Shown: positions 11,655 to 23,287 of the stretch, one piece after another
How positions within the stretch are numbered: position 1 is the first letter of the stretch
How the letters are laid out: every line of letters begins with the position of its first letter
From: Apostichopus japonicus
Lineage: Eukaryota > Echinodermata > Holothuroidea > Aspidochirotida > Stichopodidae
DNA length: 64,000 bases
Direction of reading: 5' to 3'
Assembly (NCBI RefSeq): GCF_037975245.1
Contig: NC_092576.1
Coordinates: 1,500,501 to 1,564,500 of the forward strand
Program-made: the position numbers and the translations under genes
The notes under the pieces: model-generated
Told to the model about the DNA's origin: nothing
What the model saw: only the letters and a program-made list of their open reading frames with translations
Databases searched by the model: none

Positions 11655-11901
11655 GAAAATATGATATACGTGTAAGCACAGATACAGATATAGCACATGA
11701 TAACTCACATTATCATAAACATACATTTACATTAAAATTTTATAACATATTGGGAAGTATACATTTAAATCTAGGTCCCTCAAATTATAAGCCAGGAATA
11801 GCAGCTTTACCAAATAATTATTAGCTTTGCACAGCATAACACCAAGTTATTTTTCAAAGCTTAATAATTATGTTAATCATGTTAATAATGATCCCAATAG
11901 A

Positions 11902-13119
11902 CCGGGAGCCCAGAGGGTTTGGTTAGCTGGGAAGGTAACCAATTGCCTTGTACATCACAATGTTCACAGTGCATTCCTGTATATGAAACCAGACGACTGG
12001 CAAACCGACTGTGGTGGATGTGGCTGGGAGAGCAATTTTAAAGTCACCTGATAGCTAACCTAGATCAGTTTTCATGGTAACACATCAAAGTAAGAACAAT
12101 GTGTCAGGTATGGCCCCAAGAGCAACAAATGGCCATCGCCAGTAATTATTGGTGGTGGGGTACCCCTGCCAGTGATCTATAATTGACCCCTCAAGGCTGA
12201 CCTAGGTCAGCTCATGAGGTAACCACTTGAAACCTACTGGAAAATGTTGGTTAGGACTTCAGATACAACTGATGGGCATAGCCAGTAATTTTTATTGGTG
12301 GGGTACCCCTGCCAGTAGACCCCCAAAATGCCCATCCCCCATTGACCTACAGTAGATGAGCTCATGATGTAACCAGTTGAAAACTACTGGAAAATGATTG
12401 GCAGAACTCTATATGTAAGGGATGGGCATTTCCAGTAATTTATATTAGTGGGGTACCCCTGCCAGTAGACCCCCAAAATGCCCCCCCCCCCCCCTCATTG
12501 ATCTAGGTCAGCTCATGATTTAACCAGTTGAAAACTACTGGAAAATGATTGACAGGATTCTATATGTAAGGGATGGGCGGACTCTGGCAGTGGTGGCCCA
12601 CCAATATAAAATACTGGAAAAGCCCATCCTTACATATGAAGTGATACCTATCATTTTCCTGTAGGTTTCAACTGGTCAAATCATGAGCTCACCTAGGTCA
12701 ATGAGGAGATGGGCATATTGGGGGTCTACTGGCAGGGGTACCCCACCAATAAAAATTACTGGCAATGACCATCCCTTGTATCTGAAGTCCTAACCAACAT
12801 TTTCCAGTAGGTTTCAAGTGGTTACCTCATGAGCTGACCTAGGTCAGCCGTGAGGGGTCAATTGTTGATCACTGGCAGGGGTACCCCACCACCAATAATT
12901 ACTGGCGATGGCCATTTGTTGCTCTTGGGGCCATACCTGACACATTGTTCTTACTTTGATGTGGTTACCATGAAAACTGATCTAGGTTAGCTATTAGGTG
13001 ACTTTAAAATTGCTCTCCCAGCCACATCCACCACAGTGCACAGGAATGCATTGTGAACATTGTGATGTACCAGGCAATTGGTTACCTTCCCAGCTAACCA
13101 AACCCTCTGGACTCCCGCT
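11902..13119. repeat. 1.2 kb foldback palindrome with internal tandem units
   Basis: The left half (11902-12578) and right half (12622-13119) are reverse complements over nearly their whole length. The outermost CGGGAG-CCAGAGGG pairs with CCCTCTGG-CTCCCG, and the innermost ATATGTAAGGGATGGGC pairs with GCCCATCCTTACATAT, around a spacer of about 43 bases. Each arm contains degenerate units of about 150 bp marked by GGGGTACCCCTGCCAGT and CTACTGGAAAATG. The left arm has roughly one unit more than the right, so the arms differ by about 180 bases. A transcript would fold into a very long hairpin. Confidence 0.95.
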
Positions 13120-13280
13120 CTACAGATCAGTGAAAATTTGACCAAACTTATGAAGCTTGCAATAAATGATATACTAGACTGTTTTTTTTTTAAAACAGGT
13201 TATGAAAAGTATCTTTAATATCATTAAACAGTTGGGTACAATAGTTAAACTCACTCTTCCATCTTTTTTCTCTATGGTAC

Positions 13281-13466
13281 TTGTTCCTTTGCTTTTTGGG
13301 CTCTTGGATAAACTCTTTTGTTCTGCGAAGGGTACCAATATATCATCTTAAAACATGTCTTTAAGCCATATATAACACAGTTCTCCTCTTCTGTTGTTGC
13401 CTCCACACTGGTGTCGTACATCACAGGAAACCTCACCCTTGACTTAGATATTTGGCTTTTCAATTC
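13281..13466 (-). CDS. Exon-like open frame, 62 codons, unknown product
   Basis: On the minus strand a strong polypyrimidine tract and tandem acceptor (TTTTTTCCAG then TAG) precede 62 open codons that end at GAACAA|GTACCA, a plausible donor. The peptide contains VRFPVMYDTSVEATTEEEN and YWYPSQNKRVYPRAQ and does not look like repeat translation. It may be an exon of the element's own gene or a captured host exon. I do not recognise the domain and found no partner exon that splices to it convincingly. Confidence 0.3.
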
Positions 13467-15363
13467 CTACTGGAAAAAAGAAACAGCAAAGTATTCATCA
13501 TTTGAAAAAAAAACAAAAAAAAGTTGTCACCACAAAGTTATGTGAGATTTGCTTCCACTATAGTCTCAAAAAACAATCCCAAAGTTTGAAGCAGACTGTA
13601 TGAAGCTGAAAATTTGAACGAGAGTGTCATCACCATTGCAACCAGAATCAAATGCCCAGAATACAGAGATAATAAAACATGGGCTAAATCTTTGTTTGTT
13701 TTTATGATCTTTAAAAATATAAAATTTTAGAAACAGAAATGCACTGAGCCAACTTATTTATAGGCCTAATCGTTTTTAGTTGTTATTTTGCTTGCTCACA
13801 TAACAAGCCTGTTTAGACCTAGGCTAGAGGAGAATCAATACTTTGTTACACTAAGTTTGTCTTTCGGTCGTTTGATTTAGTCTTACCAGTAGTACTAAAG
13901 TATATAATGGACCGGCGAAGACTAGAGAATACCCAGAGTTTTAGCAACTGCGTTAAACTGTATCATCTGATCTATTATTTACGTCAATGAGTTTCATTCA
14001 ATCTAGGATCAAAATGAGAAAACTAATTAATCTTAACCTTTAAACTTTGCTACTAAACAGATATGCTTGAATTACAAATAAATGTCAAAAAACATCATAA
14101 TCTACGAATCGATGCATATACATATACATAAACAGAATAATTTGAATTCGCGCAAGTGAACCCTGCACTACATTGGACAGAAAAAAAAACGTGCAATTAT
14201 AGACCAAACTAAACATACTAAATTTTCCGTTACTTCTACATAAAATATCAATACAAATACAACAACTTACTCTTTTGGCAGTATACTAAAAGCACATGTT
14301 ATAATAACTTCAGACTATCAAGCTTTCCTGAGAAAAAAACGGTTAATACTTCTTACAGTAAACAAGTCGACCGTGAAGGAATGTCGCAATTGTTTCCTGA
14401 GCGTGACCGGAAATTAAATACTAAAAATGATAAATGAAAAGGTTAAATAGAACTGAAGCGTGCATCCTGACTGCTCGCAACATATAATACCGTTGACTAG
14501 CCAACATAATTTGTTCAGCCTACTGTGACTGTACGTTTGAAGGTCTAGCCTTGCTTATTCAATATCACAAAGCCTACCCATTTAGATTCACATGGGAAAT
14601 TACAGGAAATCTTTACCAAATGAGTGTAGACTTCAAATAAACTATTGAGACTTATAGTTCCAGCATTTGTTTGGGAATAAATTAGAAGATTATGTGCCAC
14701 TGTTCAGTCTAGCCCAATACACACATAACACATTGTTAATTGGTGTTTAGAATGCACACTGTAGTGTTGAGAATGCACTGCAGTACCCAGTAGAAGCCTA
14801 TAGGCTACTCACTGTCATTGCACTTGTGTATTGCGAAACGACAGCGTGACAACGGTAGCGTTACACTAACCATAATACATGAGTACTAGTGCCAGTGGCC
14901 TAACAATTAACTTTAATTTTACCTTCAAGTTAAAGGAATAACAGGTAGGCCGATGATGGCAGTTAATACCTCCATTCTTCTGAAGACCTTCTTGGGTGAT
15001 TTACGGTTGAAAGTTGCTTAGAGTGATCGTATGAAACTATGCCAAGTCCAGCAAGCTGCCGTTGCCTCTCGGTTTCCAAATTGAAGTGAATCGAATTGGG
15101 TTAAAATACATTAGTCCGTCGACACCGACTAAGCTACGATTATGGCGTAAATCGGGTGTCCGTATCGTTCTTAGTCCATGGGTTAAAATACCTTAGTCCG
15201 TCGCCACCGACTAAGCTGCGATTATATTTTCCTTAGTCAGTGTAAACTGACTAAGAAGCAGCGATGAAACGAAGATTTTTGCTAGTTCGTGTGCATTGAC
15301 TAACGTTACAAACTAATTTAACGTTAGTCCGTGGCAATATTGACTAGTTTATTTTTTCAGTGA

Positions 15364-17212
15364 ACGCAGAACGGAATAGGTTGCAGCGGACAATACATTG
15401 ATACATCTACAGGAAGAGGAGTGAACACTCCGAGAGGATAGCTACGGATTCCAAGTCATTATGGAAATTTCTGAAATCAGTGCGGAATCCTCACAAAAAA
15501 ATGATAACAATGTCACCATATCGAGGGAGCCTGGATCTGAGCATGGAGCTATAAACAGATAGCTCCGTGATCTGAGCTAGACACCCACTTCGGCCGATTT
15601 AACAGTGCGGTTATAAAGGAAATTACTCTGAACTTACCGCACCGCTCTGTCACTGACATTCCTGGAATAGAACGAGATCAGGTTAAAAGACAGTTTGGAC
15701 TTGTCAAGCGAGGTGTCGCATCAGGTATTGATAACATTCCGTGGTGGGGTTTTTAAATATTGCTCAAATGAAATTGCTGACATTTTCACAGTCATTTTCA
15801 ATGAAAGTATCAAACAGAGTATTATTCCATCTGACTGGAAACATGCCAAAACTACTCCTGTGCCCAAAATTGGCAGCCCTGCTTCAGTAAATGATTATCG
15901 CCCGATTGATATATCAAGCATAGGGTTCAATTGTATGCAATAGTTATTACTTTCGTAGGTCACACAATCCATTGATGAGCATGGTGATCCAAATCAGTTT
16001 GCGTACAGAAAAGGTATCTCGTGCACTGATGCAATCCTCACCCTTGTCCATGGCATAGTGTCTGGGCTAAACTGTAAACAGACGACAATATCTAAAGTCA
16101 TATTTCTGGACTTTTCAAGTGCATTCAATATAGTCCTGCCCAATCGTCTACTAATTGACCTGTGTAACTTCATCGATGAGCCATGGCTCACTCATTGGCT
16201 CGGGGATTTCATGCAGGGATGGTCAAGACAAGTTAAACTAGACAAAGGCTATACAACAACTTCTGAAATCAGAGTAGGAGTTCCACAAGGAGGCCCTCTA
16301 TCAGCCCTATTGTTTACTATTTATACAGATTGCATTCGCTCTAATTCTAATTGCTCAGTAATTAAATATGCTGATGACAATGCTTTATCGTGTAATATCA
16401 CCAAAGGCTCCCACCAGCAAAATCAACATGAGTATCAGGATTTTATCACTAGTGTAGTAAGCACTTGCGACCAGAAGTACCTATACTTCTCAACAAAAAG
16501 AAGTGTAAGGAAATGGTATTCGAAAACATCAATATTAAGCACAGGGGATTAATCGAGAAGAGAGATGAGAAGACAATTATTCACAATACATTCGTTGAAC
16601 GTACTTCCAGTACAATGTATCTAGGAGTCTGCATCGACAACAAGCTGGCGTTTTCAAATCATATTTCGAAGGTATTAGTCAAGGTGTATCACATTGTCGC
16701 CACACTCATGTATATTGCTCCTAATTTCCCTGTCCATATACGGGAGGGTGTTTGAGGAATATATGCTGTCCCGGTCTGGTATCACTTTGTCCAAATGAAA
16801 GATAAGAAAAGATTATTAAGTTTCCTGAGATACTGTGAGAGAATCTTTGGATTAAATTATAACCTACTTAAAGATAAAGTTAATACGGCTGCTAGGAAGG
16901 AATTTGAGAGGTAACTAAATAACATCCATAGAAATGAAGGACACCCACTCCATTGTGCAATAAACTCTCTGTGCAATAAGACAAACTACAATTTGAGGAA
17001 TGCTGCAATAACTCCCAGATTCAGGATTGAACTTTATAGGAAATCTTTTGTTAACAGGGCGTCCATGTTCGTACAGCATGGTGCACTAGAACCATTGTTG
17101 TGATTTTTCAGTGTTATGTCTAGTATTTACTATTTTATATCTTAATCATAATTTTATTTATTTTCCTATTTATAAATTTTTAATGATTTATACTGGAAAT
17201 AAAGAATTGAAT
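15364..17212 (+). pseudogene. Non-LTR retrotransposon RT, broken
   Basis: Pieces of a LINE reverse transcriptase lie in different frames. A linker region is at 15450-15700; a frame with SIIPSDWKHAKTTPVPKIG and NDYRPI is at 15695-15943. The core at 16058-16552 has motif A FLDFSSAFN, motif B VPQGGPLSALLF and the catalytic box YADD (about 16366-16378). A C-terminal piece is at 16465-16755. Stops and frameshifts separate them, so no active protein is possible, though the catalytic aspartates remain. No endonuclease domain is visible: it is 5'-truncated or cut off by the TTAGTC element. The 3' end is close to TGGAAATAAAGAATTGAATTT, then R1 resumes. Jockey/CR1/Rex-like is my best group guess. Confidence 0.85.
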
Positions 17213-17879
17213 TTAGCCTCAAATGACCAACAGAGGGCGTTATAACAAACATCTCTTTACAATTTGGTTAATTTGGTAATAAGGGGATATGTATTTCGAT
17301 TACTGTGAGTTATAATTGATTCCTAAAATTGAACACGTGAGACTGACAAAGTTTACTATATTTATATTTGTTTCCATTTCGCGAAGGACGTCGTGTGTAA
17401 GGTGGCTGGAGCCAGGTTACCAAGGGGATCCTCAACGTTTCTGTAGAGGTCCTGACAGTGCCGTATATACGACTCGTGTCCTAATGCGCGATACTGCGAG
17501 AGCAACCCCGCTTACAGATCTTAAAAGATCTGTTTTATTTGATGTTGTACGGGGATTCTGTAGCCATCATTGAGCCTCAAATTACCAATAGTGGGCGATA
17601 TAACAAACACTCGGAAACAGGGACGGCAAATAAAAATGGCAAAAGAAACATAAATAGGAATGATATATATGATACTGGAAAGGCTACTGTTTTTTATAGC
17701 TTGGCATTTTCTCCTTCCCATAAGGTTTCCCTCATAAGTTATGTACACTTAGCATAGAATAAGATTTCTCCGAACCAGTTAACTTTGATTCAGCAGCTGA
17801 CACATCTATTCACAATTAAGTGTGTCGTATAACCTGGATTGTCTTCTTTAATTAATAGAACCACAACATCTCCATTTAG
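17213..17879 (+). repeat. R1 segment, unit 1, middle part
   Basis: It resumes R1 at GCCTCAAATGACCAACAGAGG and runs collinearly with 33548-34075. It includes a second internal GAGCCTCAAATTACCAATAGTGG block (so R1 has an internal duplication), the block CGGAAACAGGGACGGCAAATAAAA in pieces, and CAGCAGCTGACAC. It stops at CCATTTAG where the 2.0 kb element is inserted. Confidence 0.85.
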
Positions 17880-19885
17880 CCCAGGAAAATATTTACCTCA
17901 AATTTACCGCGGTAACATACCACACTTTTACCACGGTAAACCGGGGTAAAACCGCGGTAAATCTGTTGTACATTACCGCGGTGTTTTGGCCCTATGGATG
18001 CGGTTAACTGCGGTTTACCGCAGTAAATTATCACAAATTTACCTTGGTTTTACCTCGCTTTTACCCCAATTTTACCGCAATTAACCTTGGTGTTACCATC
18101 ATGACTTTTACCGCGCTTTTACTACACTTTTACCACGCTTTTACTCTAAATTTACCACAGTTTTACCGTTCTTTTACCCCAATTTTACCGTATATTTACC
18201 ACGCTTTTTCCTTAGTTTTACCTCAATTTACCATACTTTTAACACGCTTTTATCATTGCTTACCGTTCTTTTACCCCAATTTTACCATGGTTTTACCGTA
18301 GATTTAATTTACTACGCTTCTACCTTAGTTTTACCTCAGTTTACCATGATTTTACACTAATTGTAGGACAGTTTTACCTCACATTGAGCATGATTTTGTC
18401 CTAATTTCAATCAGCATGTACACCATATATTTCTTTGAATTTCACCCATCAGTGTACTGTATCATAATTTGGCTATATGCCTTTACCCTTATTGTAATGG
18501 TTATATGCCTGTAAGTTCACAGTTGTAGCATGCAACAGTTTTTAATTCATCAAATCCATGGAGGTTTCATACATAAAAAAGCTTTGTTGAATTTCAACTA
18601 CCCTAGCTGGTATGACTCCTGACGCTCTTCTTTTGACATAATTGGTAGTCCAGACTGGACTTTTGAACTCCTGTTGTCCTCAAAGACTTGGTTTAAATGA
18701 AGAGGGTACTCTGATGATTGAGATGAAATTTACAAGTAGTTGGTAGAAGTGAGGAGTTTACCCCTGTTCGACCTCGCAAGAGGTCCTGCGGAAGTAGTGG
18801 GTCAAATCAAATAAAAGGAGTTTACCCCTGTTCGACATCGCAAGAGGTCCTACGGGGGATAATATTTAAATTTTGTAGAATAGACACTTTTTTCCACCCA
18901 GATACATAGATTTGTCATGTCATTTAATGGACCTGACAGAAAATACCCAAATCTGAGGACACTGATTGGTCAATTTTCGTGTGCTACAGTGTTGAGGCAC
19001 AGAAGCTATCCCTTATGTGTGCTAGTTTACATAGTTCTTAATTTTCATTTTAAAGGCTTTTAGGTTCTCCCTCATGATGAAAAAAGAATTAATTGTTATC
19101 TCCTCTCAAATTTATCAAGGATTCCATGAAGGAATTCTCTATGTATCTATCCACTGCTTGTTTTTTTTTATAGGAAAAGAGATGCAAAATCATTGAAAAA
19201 TTGCTGTAAATGTACCATCATGTTTCATAGTGTGACCCATTTATGTTCTACTGTGGTAAAATCATGGTACAATTATGGTAAATTTACCATAGTATAATTG
19301 CACCGTATAGTTTTACCCTTTTTTGACTGTGTTTAATCATTGCACAATTGTAAGAATTTCACCTATGTAGTATATGTACCATATAAATTTACCCTACTTT
19401 TACTCCAGTAATATCATGGTAAAACTGCGGTAAATTCACCGTAGTAAAGGTACCACACTTTTACCCTACTTTTACCGCGGTAATACCATGGTAAAACTGC
19501 GGTAAATTTACCGTAGTAAATGTACCACACTTTTACCCTACTTTTACCGCTGTCATACAATGGTAAAACTGCGGTAAATTTACCGTAGTAAATGTACCAC
19601 ACTTTTACCGCGGTGATACCATGGTAAAACCGTGGTTAATTTACCGTAGTAAATGTACCGCACTTTACCCTACTTATACCGCGGTAATACCATGGTAAAA
19701 CTGCGGTAAATTTGCCGCAGTAAATGTACCGCACTTTTACCCTACTTATACCGCGGTATACAATGGTGAAACTGCGGTAAACGTACCGCGGTTGATTTTA
19801 CCACAATTTTACCACACATTTACCCTATTTACCACACATTTACCATAGTTTACAGCGGTAAAATTAGGGTACATTTTTTGCTGGG
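17880..19885. mobile_element. TTTACCG-rich TIR element, 2.0 kb, non-autonomous
   Basis: The ends are CCCAGGAAAATATTTACC (left) and, inverted, CCCAGCAAAAAATGTACC (right). Both terminal zones (17880-18370, 19240-19885) are arrays of TTTACC motifs, many as the palindrome TTTACCGCGGTAAA. The paralogous R1 copy at 34075-34090 reads CATTTAGGTCCC without interruption. Here CATTTAG lies on the left and AGGTCCC on the right, giving a 2 bp AG duplication. CCCAGCAAA ends with 2-3 bp duplications fit CACTA/EnSpm-like elements of animals. The centre has no transposase; it holds two copies of a 'GAGTTTACCCCTGTTCGAC...CGCAAGAGGTCCT' block (18756-18855). Confidence 0.8.
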
Positions 19886-20924
19886 AGGTCCCAGAGATAA
19901 GAGAGAGATGCCTACGTATTACTACCCACTCGTACTATTTTCTATTTGTGAAATACTGTATGTCGTTAAACATACACAGGACGTAGTCATGTGTACACGC
20001 GCCTCTTGCCCTCACAGTTTTCTTAAAAATTTACAGATTTTAATGTAAACATCCAGAACAAAATAGCCGGAAATATACGGCTATTTTTTTTTTTTTTGGC
20101 TAGGGGATGATTCGCGACCCCAAATGGGTCGCAACCCCCACTTTATTAACGGCTGATACTCTACAGGCACAACAAGCAGAAACATACACTGACAATTGCA
20201 CACTAAACCACAATGTAATGGGGGGGGGGGTGGATGCTGCAAGATAACTGAAGCACTAAATGACTTATGTAAGAAAGGAACGAACTTTCAAAGTAAGTAG
20301 GATATGGCCGCATGGATTGCCTTTGAAATAACAAGGTACTTGAACTATTTATGTTTCTTTGATGAATATGGAGTATTTATTAATTTACACATGAAAAGCA
20401 AGAGTCACAATATATGATTAAATCCAGAGCAAAAAAGAACTACAAAAACTTAATCGAAACGAGATACTCCAAGAACCATGATGCGAAGAAAAAAAAATAG
20501 GAAAAAAGGAGGAAAACTTTCACCAAAAAAAGAGATGTCGGTCTTTGTTTAAGGCCTTTCTTATCTCGGTTATTGTACATCTCTATTAAACTTTTATTAT
20601 ATATGGATCTCATATATAAACAATTTTAAATTTGTTAAATGTTCTTTAAATGTTGTTTGTCTATACCGTTTAACTGTAAACGGTGTTATGTGTAAACCTC
20701 AACGACACAGGATCGCTCCTTCGTGTCAAGGTGAACTTTATAAATCGAAACGACCACACGAAGGTGAAGTTTCTAGGGTGTAATGTACCTTAATAACCGT
20801 AAGCTAGTAGCTGAGGCTCGATAGAAGTAACGTAAACACGACATTAATCACAATAGAGGAACACCAGTGAGTTTATATACCTTGAGTTTGTTCATGCATG
20901 ACAACATATTACATGTGAACATTG
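19886..20924 (+). repeat. R1 tail, unit 1
   Basis: Collinear with 34080-35390: AAGAGA-GAGATGCCT-CGTATTACTACCCACTCGTACTA in pieces, GTGTACACGCGC, and a hAT-like end (GATTCGCGACCCC, GGGTCGCAACCCC, ACGGCTGAT) at about 20106-20156. Then come ATGCTGCAAGATAACTG and a purine-rich stretch. There are no genes. It leads into R2 of the next unit. Confidence 0.75.
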
Positions 20925-21147
20925 CAAAAACATAGGTGTAAAAAGCAACAGATTCCATCAGAATCATCGTGGATACCTATCAAACAATTTTTTTAAATTA
21001 TATTATGTAGCTGTGCTTATTTTTGAGACGAGTTTTTCGCTAATATCTTGATATTATTGTTTTGTCCATGTTTTTAACGCTACCAACAAAAGTTAAGATG
21101 AATATTCATAAGTTTGTTCCATTTAGGTTTTGTGATCGTTTCAGAAG
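20925..21147 (+). repeat. R2 segment, unit 2, left part (interrupted)
   Basis: It matches 8867-9095 (GTAGCTGTGCTTATTTTTGAG, AATATCTTGATATTATTGTTT, GATGAATATTCATA). It stops at TTTCAGAAG; R2 resumes at 29537 (AAGACTACAA). The pair flanks one 8.39 kb insertion. Confidence 0.85.
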
Positions 21148-21310
21148 TAGTCCATCGGGGCAGGCTCGATATCGTTCACTGTCGTTGCACATATTTAGTA
21201 CCAAGGTTTGATCACATCTTATGGTGTGTTTTCATATGCTTATTACAATTCTCGATGTTGGATGGTTCGGGAAGTGTTATCTTAAGAGTAAACAGCAGTT
21301 TAAGACGGAC
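21148..21310 (-). repeat. Left terminal repeat: single inverted unit of the 27.6-29.5 kb array
   Basis: In reverse complement this matches the right-end unit of the element (29370-29533), including TTTACTC near the inner edge and CCAACATCG. A segment between GGTTTG and CTCGATGTTGG has been replaced. Confidence 0.75.
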
Positions 21311-23287
21311 TCATTTAGTCCGCTTTGCGTTGTTAGGACTTCTCCGAACGCAGCGATTTTTTCACTCAAGAGCCAATCAAAATCCTTATTGTATGGCATG
21401 TGATATGTAAGCTGATACAGAAACTGCTCGGCTCGGCGTGATGTTTATGCACAGACTGTGTGTATGTAACGTTTGTACGTGTTTACAATTAGTCTGCATA
21501 ACGTACTGCATAACAAGAGAACGATGGGCTGAAGTCTAACGAAATTTAACCGACGTCAAATGTGCCGAGATATGAAGCAGTATTGAAGGTGGCAAATTTT
21601 CATACCTAGAAGGTGCTTCCATGATTCAGTACACAAACGATGAAGGTAATTCAAGGCCTGTTACTAATACTCATGTTAGAGCATTACTGTGACAAGAAAA
21701 CTTCCTCAAGTGATACGAATGCCAACTATGAACATTTAGGACAAGGCTCTTCTATACTATACTATTACTAGTTTGCCTTAGACTAGAAGTGATTAACGTA
21801 GCACCCATGAAGGATAGATCGACAGCTACTATATACTGGTATCTGTTATATTTATTTCATGTTTTATTTGTCATGAAACAAAGAAATGAAATCAACACCA
21901 GTGTAGGTTCGATAGGCAGACTAACGTTAGGCCTATCAATATTCAATGTCAGCCTAGGCCTACGGTCTAGCCTCTAGTCCTGGATTAATTTGTCAAAATA
22001 GGGCCTATCTAAGCCCAGAGCATGTCTCCATGGCTGCTGGTAGTACTGGCACACACACAAACAAATGTAGCGTGTAATTTAGCTTATATACAGGCCACTA
22101 AGTAAATAGGCCTAGGCAATGCTACAGTATTGCCTAGTCTCAGATCCCTTCTTGTATTTTGTATACCTAACAAAGCGAGTTGGCATATGTAAGTTTCCAG
22201 CTAATTTAGCATCAGCATGGCACTCGATTTAGTTGCACCAATAGCCTTGTTACAGCTCTTTAAAAATTTGGAAAAAATATTCCATATCAAAGCATCTTGC
22301 TTGGTTAATTTTACTTTGATGCATGTATGGAGAGGCCTTCTTTTAGTATGGGAAATCCGGTCAAGGAGCGTTGCATGTGTTATCAAACCTTTGTAGTGTG
22401 TGGGTTTGTAACTATACCCTACCAAGCTCATTGCTCCAGACTTACACTGAGATAAATGGAGGCATATTAGTCAGTTGAGTTCCAGTGTAGGTAATTTATG
22501 TGAACCTCAGTGTGATCACCAGGACAATTCAAAATACTGTATCAACCAAACAATTTTTTTTATCTCAATACATTACATGTATAGAGATATTGTAACAGTA
22601 AGTGGGACTTTCTCTTCTCTTAAAAATTTTTCAGCGTCTTCAAACAAAGTTCTTTTTCTCTGGAATTTCCAGAGCAAGAATATATCATATAGACCAACAA
22701 AAGTTACTATTTTTTATTCCAGAATTGTATCTCATTCTGTGACTTTTTCACCGATTTATGTCCAAATCGGGCCAATTTGGACTGAAAACACACTTTGTCA
22801 CAGCTGTTTTGCACACGCTCCAAAACTTATGTTTTATGAAAGAGAATAGAATAGAACTGTCTTTCAACAGTGGTATCGTCTAAGTAGGGTCCTATGTATT
22901 ATATATTTTATTAAAATTTTAAACTTCCATTTGTTGTTTACAGGTAGGTATTAATAAGAATTTTACTACATGTATATGACATTTAATGGCTTTTATTTGC
23001 TTTATTTGATGTTTAAATGATTTTTCTTTCTTAAAACAACACTGAGCTGCCGCCCCTACTTTTAGTAAAAAGGTCCGTTTTTGATGATTAAGCCCCGCCC
23101 CCAAGTCTGTTTTGTAGCAGATTGGCTATGACTCATAACAGCTACATGTTAGATATACGAAAATGGCTACCCTCGCGAACAATTTTCTGTTCTGTAGTTA
23201 GGTACGCGAGGTGTTAGTGTATTGCATGCTAATTACATTCTGTACTGCTGAATTCTACGTAACATCCATTTAAGGATAGTACTGGTG

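Larger units (their letters stand above)
10901..15362. mobile_element. TTAGTC-rich inverted-repeat element, about 4.46 kb
   Basis: Two terminal zones (10901-11280 and about 15108-15362) are packed with TTAGTC/GACTAA hexamers on both strands, about 20 in the left zone alone. The right end, read inward, starts CACTGAAAAAATAAACTAGTC; the left starts CACCGACTAACATAACG, and a second CACTGAAAGAATTAAACC start lies at about 11229. CACTR-type ends with dense subterminal motifs fit animal CACTA/EnSpm elements, but no target-site duplication or transposase was found. The interior holds the foldback at 11902-13119 and one exon-like frame. Confidence 0.55.

Noticed and set aside
18044-18301. 85-codon frame with repeated Phe-Tyr-Leu-Pro motifs
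   Set aside because: It is a translation of the TTTTACC array in the 2.0 kb element; the array is on both strands and has no codon signature.
19414-19602. 62-codon minus-strand frame with repeated WYIYYGKFTAVLP units
   Set aside because: Also a translation of the TTTACCG subterminal array.
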